Below are positions 26,685 to 36,241 of a DNA stretch of 64,000 bases, in pieces; position 1 is the first letter of the stretch; each line of letters opens with the position of its first letter. Made by a program: the position numbers and the translations under genes. The stretch covers positions 62,001 to 126,000 of the forward strand of contig NZ_QMBP01000004.1 in NCBI RefSeq assembly GCF_003289945.1, read 5' to 3'. The DNA comes from Mesorhizobium hawassense. GTDB lineage: Bacteria; Pseudomonadota; Alphaproteobacteria; Rhizobiales; Rhizobiaceae. The notes beneath the pieces are model-generated. The model did not search any database. It worked only from the letters and a program-made list of their open reading frames with translations, and was not told the origin of the DNA.

Positions 26685-27623
26685 ATGCCCACGAACGCGG
26701 CGCGCGAAAAAATCGGCTTCATCGGCCTCGGCCTGATGGGACACGGCATTGCCAAGAACATCGTCGACAAGGGCTATCCGCTGACCTTTCTCGGCCGCAA
26801 GAACCGCAAGCCGGCGGAAGATCTCTTGGGACGCGGGGCACATGAAGCCGCGACATCCAAGGAAGTGGCGGCGGCTTCCGACATCGTCTTCATCTGCGTG
26901 ACCGGCTCGCGCGAGGTTGAAGAGATCATCCGCGGCCCGGGCGGGCTGAAGGAAGGCTTGAAGAAGGGTGCGGTCGTCGTCGACTGCTCGACCTCCGATC
27001 CCGTGTCGACCGTGGCGCTGGCCGCCGAACTCAAGGCAATCGGCGTCGAATTGGTCGACGCGCCGCTCAGCCGCACGCCGAAGGAAGCCTGGGAAGGCAC
27101 GCTCGATGCGATGGTCGGCGCGCCGGATGCGCTGTTCGCCCGGCTGAAGCCGGTGCTCGAGACCTGGGCCGGCCGCATCGTCCATATCGGCGATACCGGC
27201 GACGGCCATCGCATGAAGCTGCTCAACAACTTCATCTCGCTGGGCTATGCCGCGATCTATTCCGAAGCGCTCACGCTTGCCGAGAAGGTCGGCATCTCGC
27301 CGCAGCGTTTCGACAGCGTCATCCGCAATGGCCGCATGGATTGCGGCTTCTACCAGACCTTCATGCGCTGGACGCTGGAAGGCGACCGCGACGCGCATAA
27401 ATTCACGATCGCCAACGCGTTCAAGGACCTGACCTATCTGGGTTCGATGGCGGGCGCCGCCGGCATCGCCAACCCGCTCGGCAACGCCACCAAGAATTCC
27501 TTCGCGACGGCGCACGCCGCCGGTCCCGCCGAGCAGTATGTGCCGATGCTCGCCACCCATATCGGCAAGCTCAACGGCGTCGACCTGATGCCCTCGAAGG
27601 ACGGCGTGAAGCAGAAGATTTGA
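26685..27623 (+). CDS. NAD(P)-dependent oxidoreductase, 3-hydroxyisobutyrate dehydrogenase family
   Basis: Cytoplasmic beta-hydroxyacid dehydrogenase of 312 residues. The N-terminal motif is IGFIGLGLMGHGIAKN, the substrate loop DCSTSDPVS, and the catalytic Lys lies in GDGHRMKLLNNF. The family acts on hydroxyacids such as 3-hydroxyisobutyrate, tartronate semialdehyde, threonate or sulfolactaldehyde. The ATG at 26685 gives normal length and starts just before the Rossmann motif; the ribosome site is weak (AGGA). It is divergent from the SDR gene and converges on the sugar-binding protein gene with a shared terminator. Confidence 0.9.
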   Translation: MPTNAAREKIGFIGLGLMGHGIAKNIVDKGYPLTFLGRKNRKPAEDLLGRGAHEAATSKEVAAASDIVFICVTGSREVEEIIRGPGGLKEGLKKGAVVVDCSTSDPVSTVALAAELKAIGVELVDAPLSRTPKEAWEGTLDAMVGAPDALFARLKPVLETWAGRIVHIGDTGDGHRMKLLNNFISLGYAAIYSEALTLAEKVGISPQRFDSVIRNGRMDCGFYQTFMRWTLEGDRDAHKFTIANAFKDLTYLGSMAGAAGIANPLGNATKNSFATAHAAGPAEQYVPMLATHIGKLNGVDLMPSKDGVKQKI

Positions 27624-27671
27624 GAGCGGGACGCCCTGCTCAACCTCAAAAGCTGGCCTTGGAAGAAATCA

Positions 27672-27696
27672 GGGGCGCCTTGCGGGCGCCCCTTTT
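27672..27696. terminator. Bidirectional terminator between convergent genes
   Basis: GGGGCGCC and GGCGCCCC form a perfect 8-bp stem with a 5-base loop, followed by TTTT on the plus strand. It lies between the dehydrogenase stop (27623) and the binding-protein stop (27725), the expected place for a shared terminator. Confidence 0.8.
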
Positions 27697-27724
27697 ACAT
27701 TTGGCTGTGGGTTACAGCTGTGGC

Positions 27725-28714
27725 CTACTTCTGGATGCAGGTGTCGGCCGTTTCCTTGGTGCATTCGTCGAGGCCGGTGAAGACCGGATCATCGACCTTC
27801 TTGCCGCCGATGAGGTCGAGCATCACCGAAGGGGCCTTATAGCCCATTTCGAACGGCCGCTGGCCGACCAGCGCGGTGACCAGGCCTTCCTTGGCGATCG
27901 CCACTTCGTCGCCGATCGTGTCGGCGGCGCCGATGACGAACTCGTTCTTGCCGATCTTGTCGGCCATCGGCTTGAACAGGTCGCGATAGGGCTGCGGGGC
28001 GCCGAACAGCGGCCAGCCGCCCATGATGCCGAAGGCGTCGAGCTTCGGATTGGCGGCGAGGATGTCGGTCATCGCCTGCACGCCCTTGGCGCCGTCGTCA
28101 TTGGTGAAGACAGGGCAACCGGCGACTTCGGTCCAGCCGCCTTCGCCGGCAAGTGCTGCAAGGCCGTCCTTGCCCGACAGCGCATCGCGCATGCCTTGCG
28201 CGCGGCGCAGGATGTTGTCGGCGGCGGGATTGCCTTCGATGGTGCAGATCGTGCCGCCATTCGGCTTGGCCTTCTTGATGTATTCGCCGATCTTCTTGCC
28301 CATCGTGTAATTGTCGGTGCCGAGATACGTCTTGCGAAGAGCGGCGTCTTCCTTGGTCAAGTCGGCGTCGACAGTCATGATCGGGATCGACGGATTGGCG
28401 CTCTTGATCGTCTGCGCGATCAGCGGCGCGTTCGACGGCGAGATCGCCATCGCGGCCGTGTCGGGCTTGCTCAGCATGTCCTGTACGATCTGCGCTTCGC
28501 CGGCCTCGTCCGAGGTCGATGCCGGGCCGGTGTAGAAGCACTCATATTCCGAGCTGGCGTTTTCCTTGTTCCATTTCTCGCAGCCCTGATGGATGGCTTC
28601 GAAGAACGGATTGTCGAGACCTTTCACGACGATGACGAGCTGTTTCTTGGCCAAAGCCGGCCCGGCGCCCAACGCCATGGCGGCGACGGCGGCAAGCAAA
28701 AGTGTTTTCCTCAT
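27725..28714 (-). CDS. Sugar ABC transporter substrate-binding protein (RbsB-like)
   Basis: Periplasmic receptor of 329 residues. The start at 28714 follows GGGAGGACTGAT and opens a clean signal peptide (MRKTLLLAAVAAMALGAGPALA). The fold signature is LVIVVKGLDNPFFEAIHQGC, with AISPSNAPLIAQTI, TVDADLTKEDAALRKTYLGTDN and GAADTIGDEVAIAKEGLV. It carries about five cysteines in the mature chain, more than usual. It is divergent from its ATPase and permease genes across a 455-base control region. Confidence 0.92.
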   Translation of the reverse strand: MRKTLLLAAVAAMALGAGPALAKKQLVIVVKGLDNPFFEAIHQGCEKWNKENASSEYECFYTGPASTSDEAGEAQIVQDMLSKPDTAAMAISPSNAPLIAQTIKSANPSIPIMTVDADLTKEDAALRKTYLGTDNYTMGKKIGEYIKKAKPNGGTICTIEGNPAADNILRRAQGMRDALSGKDGLAALAGEGGWTEVAGCPVFTNDDGAKGVQAMTDILAANPKLDAFGIMGGWPLFGAPQPYRDLFKPMADKIGKNEFVIGAADTIGDEVAIAKEGLVTALVGQRPFEMGYKAPSVMLDLIGGKKVDDPVFTGLDECTKETADTCIQK

Positions 28715-29169
28715 ATCAGTCCTCCCTTGAAACAGACGGACACCGCGTGCCCGCCACACCGACCAGCCCGGATGCAAGAGAACACAGGGAGCGTCTGAGT
28801 AGCGCTCGTGTCCAGAGCCGGGCTGATAAGCATTTGCCGATCCGTAACCAGGTCAACGAACACTGGCTCTTCCGGATCCTTGACCTTCAAACCATTTGCC
28901 CCTTACGCCGTATACGCGCTCGACGGGCAAATTATTCCTCCGAGGCTAGCTAATATCGGCTTTTCGCCAACGTCAATTCCTATTTGTCCTACAAAACCGA
29001 TTTTTCGTCGAGTCTCGAAATTAATCGTCTGACAATTGATTGACGCCTTTGCCGGCTTTTGCCTAAATGCATGGATCGCGCCGTTCGGGAGGAGATGGAC
29101 GGGCGGGACGCAAGCGACGCCGGCGAGCCGGCAAACTGCTGCGTCGACAAATGGGGAGGCTTAAGGCTG
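28715..29169. promoter_or_regulatory. Divergent control region of the second sugar importer
   Basis: A 455-base region between the binding-protein and ATPase genes. The part at 28960-29045 is AT-rich and holds the second TTGTC-type operator (29023-29037). An in-frame ATG at 29059 precedes the ATPase, but the intervening codons are unlike the family, so I treat them as untranslated leader. No RNA gene or riboswitch is apparent. Confidence 0.6.
29023..29037. promoter_or_regulatory. GntR/FCD-type operator, site 2 (AATCGTCTGACAATT)
   Basis: A palindrome with one mismatch: AATCGTC-T-GACAATT. Its complement carries AATTGTCAGAC, matching site 1 at 26586. It is 133 bases before the ATPase start. Confidence 0.6.
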
Positions 29170-29913
<744 letters not shown>

Positions 29914-29952
29914 TTGCGTGGACCCGGCGTCCCGCCTCAAGAAAGGTCGATA

Positions 29953-30951
29953 ATGGCAGTTACCCTTGACCAGACGATCGCGCAGAAGCAGCACTCCTTC
30001 CTGTCGCGGCTGTTCTCCAGCCAGACCTTCTGGGTGGTGATCGCGGTCATCCTCGCCTGCCTGTTCCTGTCCTTCGCCACCGATTCCTTCGCCACGTCGA
30101 AGAACCTCTTCAACATCACCCGCAACGTCACCTTCGTCGCCATCGTCGCGCTCGGCATGACCTTCGTCATCATCACCGGCGGCATCGATCTGTCGGTCGG
30201 TTCGGTGCTTTGCCTGTGCTCCATGGTGCTCGCCGTGACCATGCATGCCGGCTATTCGATCGAGATCGGCATCCTGGCCACCATCGTCACCGCGCTCGCC
30301 ATCGGCGCCTTCAACGGCGTGCTCATCGCCTATCTCGGCTTCCCGCCATTCGTGGTCACGCTGGGCATGCTCTCGGTCGCCCGCAGCCTTGCCATGGTCG
30401 CTTCCAACAACACCGTTGTCTTCCAGTTCGGGCCGGACCACCAGAAGCTTCTGGCGCTGGGCGGCGGCGCCTGGGTCTTCGGCATTGCCAATCCGGTGCT
30501 GTATATGATCATCCTGGCGCTGATCACCGGCTTCGTCCTGCGCTGGACCAAGTTCGGCCGGCACATCTTCGCCATTGGCGGCAACGAGCACGCGGCGACG
30601 CTGACCGGCGTTCCCGTCAAGCAGATCAAGGTCGCCGTCTATATGATCTCGGCGCTGTCGGCCGGGCTTGCCGGCATCATCCAGACCGGCTGGCTCGGCG
30701 CCGTCACCACCAATCTCGGCAACGGCATGGAACTGCAGGTGATCGCGGCGACCGTCATCGGCGGCGCGGACCTCGCCGGCGGCGTCGGCACCGCCTTTGG
30801 CGCAATTGTCGGCGCCGCCCTCATCGAAGTGATCCGCAACAGCCTTGGCCTGCTCGGCATCAACGCCTTCTGGCAAGGCACCTTCATCGGCGGCGCGATC
30901 ATCCTGGCGGTGCTGTTCGACCGTATCCGCAACTTCCGCCGCAGCGATTAG
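29953..30951 (+). CDS. Sugar ABC transporter permease, RbsC/CUT2 family
   Basis: Membrane permease of 332 residues with eight to ten helices. It has ITGGIDLSVGSVLCLCSMV, the CUT2 signature, FNGVLIAYLGFPPFVVTLGM, and ATVIGGADLAGGVGTAFGA. The ATG at 29953 follows AAGAAAGGTCGATA; a GTG-type in-frame start further upstream is less likely. It is the only permease of this importer, so it should form a homodimer. Substrate unknown. Confidence 0.92.
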   Translation: MAVTLDQTIAQKQHSFLSRLFSSQTFWVVIAVILACLFLSFATDSFATSKNLFNITRNVTFVAIVALGMTFVIITGGIDLSVGSVLCLCSMVLAVTMHAGYSIEIGILATIVTALAIGAFNGVLIAYLGFPPFVVTLGMLSVARSLAMVASNNTVVFQFGPDHQKLLALGGGAWVFGIANPVLYMIILALITGFVLRWTKFGRHIFAIGGNEHAATLTGVPVKQIKVAVYMISALSAGLAGIIQTGWLGAVTTNLGNGMELQVIAATVIGGADLAGGVGTAFGAIVGAALIEVIRNSLGLLGINAFWQGTFIGGAIILAVLFDRIRNFRRSD

Positions 30952-31107
30952 TACTGCTGGGTTCCTATCGCTCAGTCTGAAAATCCATCCAGGCGCTTTG
31001 AACCCGGGTTCCGCCGTGTCTGCTTGCCTTGACGCGGCCGTACCCCCGGTCGCACTATCCTTGGGCAGGCGAAGGGAGGCCAGTCGCCCGCGGGAGGAAC
31101 GATACCC

Positions 31108-31935
31108 ATGACGGACGCGATCAGGCTCTATTGGGGCCGGTTCGGACATGTCTCCGTGCTGAATGTCGCCAACGACTTCGTCACCCATGCCCATGGCGAG
31201 GCGCATCTCATCATCTGGCTGGAGGGCACGGCGGGCGAAATGACCATCGGCCGCGAGACGGTGCGGCTTGGACCGGGCACCGCGGCCGGCATCAATTCGT
31301 TCCAGCCGCACAGCCATGCGCTGTCGCATGACGGCAGGCCGGGCCTGTTCCTCGCCTTCTACATCGATCCCGATTGGGCGCGCCGGCGCCGCGACCTGCC
31401 TTCCTCGGCGCCGCTGTTCACGCAAGCCGCGATCACGCTGGAACCCTGGCTGCACCAGGCGGCGGCGAACCTGCTCGATCATCTCACCGACAATGAGAGC
31501 ATCGACGACGTCGCCAATTACGAGATCGAACGTTTCATCGACAGCGTGCTCGACGCCGCGGACATATCCGCGCCGCGAATAGCCCGCGCGCGCATCAACA
31601 CCATGCTCGATTTCCGCGTCCGCAAGGCGATCCAGCTGATGAAGGCCAATGTCTGCGAACGCATCTCCTTCGACGACGTCGCCCGCTCGGTCGGCCTGTC
31701 CCGGCCGCATTTCTTCGCGCTGTTCAAGGAACAGACCAACCTGACGCCCAACGTCTACTGGAACACGCTGCGCATGGAGGAGGCCGTGCGCCAACTGCAA
31801 TGGTCCGAGGCGCCGCTGATCTCGGTCGCCTGCAATCTCGGCTTCACCACCCAGGGCAATTTCTCGCGCTTCTTCCGCGACCATGTCGGCGTACCGCCGA
31901 CGCTCTACCGCGAAGCGGCGAGAGCCATGTCCTGA
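31108..31935 (+). CDS. AraC-family transcriptional regulator
   Basis: Regulator of 275 residues. The N-terminal half looks like a cupin sensor (FVTHAHGEAHLIIWLEGTAG and following). The C-terminal double helix-turn-helix (about residues 170-270) has ISFDDVARSVGLSRPHFFAL and VACNLGFTTQGNFSRFFRDH, ending in the usual VPPTLYRE. CGGGAGGAACG precedes the ATG. It sits between the importer and the molybdo-hydroxylase cluster, both on the same strand, so it may control either; the 123-base gap to the hydroxylase cluster makes that the likelier target. Confidence 0.92.
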   Translation: MTDAIRLYWGRFGHVSVLNVANDFVTHAHGEAHLIIWLEGTAGEMTIGRETVRLGPGTAAGINSFQPHSHALSHDGRPGLFLAFYIDPDWARRRRDLPSSAPLFTQAAITLEPWLHQAAANLLDHLTDNESIDDVANYEIERFIDSVLDAADISAPRIARARINTMLDFRVRKAIQLMKANVCERISFDDVARSVGLSRPHFFALFKEQTNLTPNVYWNTLRMEEAVRQLQWSEAPLISVACNLGFTTQGNFSRFFRDHVGVPPTLYREAARAMS

Positions 31936-32058
31936 ACGCCTTGCAGGCTGATTCGTCGCTGCTTTTTCCGACTGCTTGATACGCGCTCAAGACGCATTGA
32001 TAAGCGCCGGCTCATCAGCCGCCCTAGCCTTCTTTCGATCTTTGCGAGGGAACAGTCC

Positions 32059-32502
32059 ATGGCGAAAGTCACCATTTCCAGCGTCATCGACGCGCCGGTC
32101 GAAGAGGTCTGGGCGCGCATCCGCGACTTCAACGGTCTTCCGGGCTGGCATCCCCGCATGGTCGAAAGCCATATCGAGGACGGCAAGGACGCTGCCTCCA
32201 TTGGCTGCGTGCGTAATTTCAAACTGGTCAGCGGCGCGACACTGCGCGAAAAACTGCTCGACTTCTCCGACGCGAATTTCCTGGTCAGCTATTCCATCCT
32301 CGAAACCCCACAGCCACTCACCAACCACAAGGCGACGCTGCAATTGCGGCGCGTCACCGACGGCAACCGCACCTATGCCGAATGGAGCGCAAGCTTCGAT
32401 GCCGCGCCTGAGGACGCCGACAAGCTGGCCGAGGGCATGGGCGCCAATGTCTTCCAGGGCGGCTTCAACGCCCTGAAGAGCCATTTCGCTGGCAAGAACT
32501 GA
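32059..32502 (+). CDS. SRPBCC-fold protein (CoxG/polyketide-cyclase-like)
   Basis: Small cytoplasmic protein of 147 residues with a helix-grip fold: SSVIDAPVEEVWARIRDFNG, then WHPRMVESHI, and a C-terminal helix GMGANVFQGGFNALKSHF. GAGGGAACAGTCC precedes the ATG. It opens the molybdo-hydroxylase gene cluster, as CoxG-type SRPBCC proteins do in CO-dehydrogenase-like operons, where CoxG anchors the enzyme to the membrane. An anchoring or substrate-binding role is inferred from context. Confidence 0.8.
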   Translation: MAKVTISSVIDAPVEEVWARIRDFNGLPGWHPRMVESHIEDGKDAASIGCVRNFKLVSGATLREKLLDFSDANFLVSYSILETPQPLTNHKATLQLRRVTDGNRTYAEWSASFDAAPEDADKLAEGMGANVFQGGFNALKSHFAGKN

Positions 32503-32514
32503 CGGGAGCGCGCC

Positions 32515-33309
32515 ATGTCGCTTGCGCTGCAGACCTTTTCGAGCGTGAAAGACGCCAATGCCGCGCTGCAAGCTGCCGGGACGCGCTATCTCGGCGGCGG
32601 CACGCTTGTCGTCCGCGCCGCCAATGAAGGCGACGTTTCCGTTTCCAGCCTTGTCCGCGTCACCGATCCCGGCCTGTCGCGGATCGCTGTTTCCGGCGGC
32701 AAGGTGCGGCTAGGCGCTGCGGTCACCATGGCGGCGATCGCCCGCCACCCCGAGCTTGCGGCGCTCGCGCCGGCGGCGCGCGCGGTCGGCGGCCCGGCGA
32801 TCCGCAACATGGCGACCGTCGGCGGCAATCTGTTCGCCCCTGCCCCTTACGGCGATTTCGCCGTGGCGCTGCTGGCGCTGGGTGCGACTGTCGTCACCGA
32901 AGACAGCGAAATGCCGATCGAGGCTTTTTTCGCAGCGCGCGACGGCAGCCGCGCGATCGTCACTGGGGCGAATGTCGCATTGCCCGGGACGGACTGCTTC
33001 CGCTTCCTGAAAGTGTCGCGCGTCAAGCCGAAGGGCGTCTCGGTGCTGAGCATCGCCGCGCTTCTGCAACGCGCGCCGGACGGGACGGTGACGTCGACGC
33101 GGATCGCAATGGGCTGCATGGCCGATCGGCCGATACGCGCTTTAGCCACGGAGAAGGCGCTGCTCGGCTGCAAGCTGACGCCGCGGGAAATCGCCCCGGC
33201 GCTCGCTGTCGCGGGCGAAGGCATCGCGCCGATCACCGATCCGATCGCCAGCGCCTGGTATCGCGCCGAGGTCCTGCCGGTCTATCTCGGCCGGTTGTTG
33301 TCGAATTAA
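32515..33309 (+). CDS. Molybdenum hydroxylase FAD-binding (medium) subunit
   Basis: FAD subunit of 264 residues of a xanthine-dehydrogenase-family enzyme. The FAD-binding motifs are TRYLGGGTLVVRAANEGD and IRNMATVGGNLFAPAPYGDF (normally TIGGN, here TVGGN). A C-terminal CO-dehydrogenase flavoprotein domain follows (about 170-264). It starts 12 bases after the SRPBCC gene with GGGAG ahead of the ATG. Electrons from the molybdenum site pass through the Fe-S subunit to this FAD. Confidence 0.92.
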   Translation: MSLALQTFSSVKDANAALQAAGTRYLGGGTLVVRAANEGDVSVSSLVRVTDPGLSRIAVSGGKVRLGAAVTMAAIARHPELAALAPAARAVGGPAIRNMATVGGNLFAPAPYGDFAVALLALGATVVTEDSEMPIEAFFAARDGSRAIVTGANVALPGTDCFRFLKVSRVKPKGVSVLSIAALLQRAPDGTVTSTRIAMGCMADRPIRALATEKALLGCKLTPREIAPALAVAGEGIAPITDPIASAWYRAEVLPVYLGRLLSN

Positions 33310-33366
33310 TCCGCGGGGGGACGCGCGTCTGTCCGGCCGATCCGGGCAGGCGCGCAGGGAGGAAGA

Positions 33367-33849
33367 ATGGCAAAGGTCCCGGTTCAATTCACGCTCAACG
33401 GCTCGGAGAAAGCCGAGTTCGTCGAAAGCGGCACCACGCTGCTCCACGCCCTGCGCGACAAGATCGGCGACACCTCGCCGAAAGGCGGCTGCCACCAGGG
33501 CACCTGCGGCGCGTGCTCGGTCATTGTCGACGGCGAGCTGCGGCTGTCCTGCCTGACGCTCGCCGAGACCTGCAGCGACGCCGATATCAGAACGACCGCC
33601 GGCCTCGCCGAGGGCGGTGTGCTGCAGCCGCTGCAGCGCGCCTTCCTCGATGCCTTCGCCACCCAATGCGGTTTCTGCACGCCCGGCATGATCATGGCGG
33701 CCAAAGTGCTGCTCGACCGAACGCCGAACCCCAGCCGCGAGGACGTGGTCGAGGCGCTGTCCGGTAACATCTGCCGCTGCACCGGCTACGAGCCGATCAT
33801 CCAGGCGGTGCTGACGGCGGCACGCGCCAACTCGCAGAACGCTGCCTGA
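33367..33849 (+). CDS. Molybdenum hydroxylase [2Fe-2S] (small) subunit
   Basis: Fe-S subunit of 160 residues with two [2Fe-2S] clusters. The plant-ferredoxin-like cluster uses Cys42, Cys47, Cys50 and Cys62 (KGGCHQGTCGACSV and LSCL). The C-terminal helical cluster uses Cys101, Cys104, Cys136 and Cys138 (QCGFCTPGM and CRCTGYEPI). All eight ligands are present. AGGGAGGAAGA precedes the ATG. The protein links the molybdopterin and FAD subunits. Confidence 0.96.
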   Translation: MAKVPVQFTLNGSEKAEFVESGTTLLHALRDKIGDTSPKGGCHQGTCGACSVIVDGELRLSCLTLAETCSDADIRTTAGLAEGGVLQPLQRAFLDAFATQCGFCTPGMIMAAKVLLDRTPNPSREDVVEALSGNICRCTGYEPIIQAVLTAARANSQNAA

Positions 33850-33860
33850 GGGAACGAGCC

Positions 33861-35228
33861 ATGGAACTGCGCAAGGATTACTTCGCCGATGTCCGCAAGG
33901 ACGGCCTGCACGAGATCGGCCAGCCCCGTCCAAGGCTGGACTCGCCGGGCCATGTGACCGGCAAAACCGCCTATTTCGCCGACCGCAATTTTCCCGGCAT
34001 GCTGCATCTGAAAATGGTGCGCAGCCCGCACCACCACGCCCGCATCCGCTCGATCGACACCTCGGAAGCGGAAAAACATCCCGGTGTTGTGCGCGTGCTC
34101 ACCGCCAGGGACGTGCCGCACAATGTCTACACCATCCTGATCCTGATCCAGGTCGGCCCCGAGGACGAAACCGTGCTGGCCGACGGCAAGGTGCGCTGGA
34201 AGGGCGAGGCCGTGGTCGCGGTGTTGGCCGAGACCGAACGCGCGGCGCAGGAAGCCGCTGCCAAGGTCAAGGTCGACTATGAGGTGCTGCCGGCTGTCTT
34301 CGACATGGAAGGGGCGCTGAAGCCTGGCGCGCCTTTGGTCAACGAATATCACGGCCAGAACTACTACCACTATGACAGCGGCGAGTGCCGCAAGGTGCGC
34401 TTCGGCGATGTCGAGGCGGGCTTTGCCAGGGCCGACCATATCCTCGAGCAGAGTTATCAGTCCTCGCCGATCGAGCACGCGCCGACCGAGACCACCGGCT
34501 GCGTCGTGACGCCCGAAGGCAATGACCGCTTCACCTGCTACACCAACACGCAGGCGATGTTCTTCACCCTCGACAATGCCTCGATCATTCTGCAGATGCC
34601 TGGCTCGAAGCTGCATTTCGTGGGCGGCACGGTCGGCGGCGGCTTCGGTGGGAAGGTCGACGTCATCGTCGAGCCGATCGCCATCCTCAGCGCCAAGCTC
34701 ACCGGGCGCCCGGTCTCCTTCATCTACAGCCGCGAGGAAGAGATGCAGATCTCGTCTCCGCGGGCTGCCGAAAAAGTCGTCATCAAGGATGGCGTCATGA
34801 AGGATGGCCGCATCGTCGCCCGCAAGGTGACCGGCTACACCGATGCCGGCGCCTATTCGCGCCACTCGCCCTATGGCGCGCAGAAGGGCGCGGCGCACTA
34901 TCCCGGCCCCTACACGATCCCCAATGTCTGGATCGACACCTATTGCGTCTACACCAACCGCACCCCTTCGTCGGCCATGCGCGGCTTCGGCGTCACCATC
35001 GGCGACTTCGCGCTCGAAGTGCAGATGGACAAGCTGGCGCGGCTGATCGGCATGGATCCGCTCGAATTCCGCTTCATCAACGCCTATCGCGACGGCGACA
35101 TGAAGGCGCATCGCCAGCGCACCGAGGGCGCCGCGCTGATCGAATGCATGCAGGAGGCCTCGCGCGCCGCCAACTGGCCGGTGGCGGAAAAATACATGGC
35201 CATGTCCTCCTACAGGAAGGGAGCCTGA
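33861..35228 (+). CDS. Molybdenum hydroxylase molybdopterin subunit, N-terminal half
   Basis: First of two genes that together make the catalytic subunit; 455 residues. It covers the a/b hammerhead domain (GKTAYFADRNFPGMLHLKMV) and the first molybdopterin-binding domain, with VGGTVGGGFGGKVDV and SSAMRGFGVTIGDFALEVQM. It ends cleanly in KYMAMSSYRKGA. The CoxL active-site loop AYRCSFR of CO dehydrogenase is absent, so CO is not the substrate. The next gene begins one base after this stop with its own ribosome site (GGAAGGGAG), as for the split NdhL/NdhM pair of nicotinate dehydrogenase, so this looks like a stable split rather than a frameshift. Confidence 0.9.
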   Translation: MELRKDYFADVRKDGLHEIGQPRPRLDSPGHVTGKTAYFADRNFPGMLHLKMVRSPHHHARIRSIDTSEAEKHPGVVRVLTARDVPHNVYTILILIQVGPEDETVLADGKVRWKGEAVVAVLAETERAAQEAAAKVKVDYEVLPAVFDMEGALKPGAPLVNEYHGQNYYHYDSGECRKVRFGDVEAGFARADHILEQSYQSSPIEHAPTETTGCVVTPEGNDRFTCYTNTQAMFFTLDNASIILQMPGSKLHFVGGTVGGGFGGKVDVIVEPIAILSAKLTGRPVSFIYSREEEMQISSPRAAEKVVIKDGVMKDGRIVARKVTGYTDAGAYSRHSPYGAQKGAAHYPGPYTIPNVWIDTYCVYTNRTPSSAMRGFGVTIGDFALEVQMDKLARLIGMDPLEFRFINAYRDGDMKAHRQRTEGAALIECMQEASRAANWPVAEKYMAMSSYRKGA

Positions 35229-35229
35229 G

Positions 35230-36234
35230 ATGGCGATCCGGCGTGGACGCGGCGTTGCCGCGATCAACTATCCGACCGGCATGAACCTCGGCGGCGACCC
35301 GACCCAGGCGCTGGTCCATTCGACCCCGACCGGCAATTTCATGGTGACGCTCTCCAGCGTCGATCTCGGACAGGGCATGAAGCAGATCATGGCGCAGATC
35401 TGCGCCGAGACGATCGGCGTGCCGACCGACCGCGTCATCATCGACACCGCCGACACCGACACCGGCCCGCACTGCATGGGCACCTTCGCCTCGCGCGGCA
35501 CGCACCGCGCCGGCAACGCCGTCATCCAGGCGGCCAAGGAAGCCCGTCAGGTGATGCTGGAAGTGGCGGCCGAGGAGCTGGAGGTGAACGCTTCCGACCT
35601 CGAAACCGATGGTGAGGGCAACATAAAGGTGAAGGGCGCACCGCAGAAATCGATCTCGATCTTCGATGTCGCGCTGTCGGCGCATTTCAAGCGCGGCCGC
35701 TCGATCTCGGGACGCGGCATGTTCCTGATCCCGCGCTCCTACCCGGAGAAAGAAACCGGCGCGATGAAGCCCTCGACCTGCTACGCCCATGCCTGCACGG
35801 TGGCCGAGGTCGAGGTCGACGACGAGACCGGCGAGGTGACGGTGCTCGCCGTCAAGAACGTCTTCGAGATCGGCCGCGCGCTGAACCCGAAGATGGTCGA
35901 GCAGCAGCTGGTCGGCGGCTCCTGGATGGGCATCAGCCACGCGCTCTACGAGACGACCGAGCCTTACTATCCCAACCGCGACCATGGCGGCACCGACTTC
36001 AACCAGTATCTGATGCCGGGGCCAGGCGATCTGGCCAAGACCGAGATCATCGTGCTGGAGCGCCCTTCCGCCGATGGCCCGTTCGGCGCCAAGGGTCCAG
36101 GCGAGATGTGCGCCAACCCGCAGATCCCGGCCGTCGCCAATGCGGTTTTCGACGCCGTCGGCGTGCGTATCGACACGCTGCCGATCACGCCCGAGCGCAT
36201 CCTGCGCGCGCTGAGGGCGCAGGCCGCGAGCTGA
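35230..36234 (+). CDS. Molybdenum hydroxylase molybdopterin subunit, C-terminal half
   Basis: Second half of the catalytic subunit, 334 residues. It begins at the usual inter-domain linker (MAIRRGRGVAAINYP) and carries the second molybdopterin domain with VDLGQGMKQIMAQICAE and GTFASRGTHRAGNA. The active-site base is Glu292 in GAKGPGEMCANP, the conserved position of xanthine-dehydrogenase-family enzymes. The ATG lies one base after the upstream stop. The substrate is unknown; N-heterocycles and aldehydes are typical of the family. Confidence 0.9.
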   Translation: MAIRRGRGVAAINYPTGMNLGGDPTQALVHSTPTGNFMVTLSSVDLGQGMKQIMAQICAETIGVPTDRVIIDTADTDTGPHCMGTFASRGTHRAGNAVIQAAKEARQVMLEVAAEELEVNASDLETDGEGNIKVKGAPQKSISIFDVALSAHFKRGRSISGRGMFLIPRSYPEKETGAMKPSTCYAHACTVAEVEVDDETGEVTVLAVKNVFEIGRALNPKMVEQQLVGGSWMGISHALYETTEPYYPNRDHGGTDFNQYLMPGPGDLAKTEIIVLERPSADGPFGAKGPGEMCANPQIPAVANAVFDAVGVRIDTLPITPERILRALRAQAAS

Positions 36235-36241
36235 GGGAAAG

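Noticed and set aside
29059..29169. N-terminal extension of the single-domain ATPase from the ATG at 29059
   Set aside because: The residues are unlike any ABC ATPase, and a GGGGAGGC site lies ahead of the GTG at 29170.
35220..35235. Frameshift or nonsense mutation in one molybdopterin-subunit gene
   Set aside because: The break lies at the domain linker, and the second part has its own strong ribosome site and a natural start, so a stable split is more likely.
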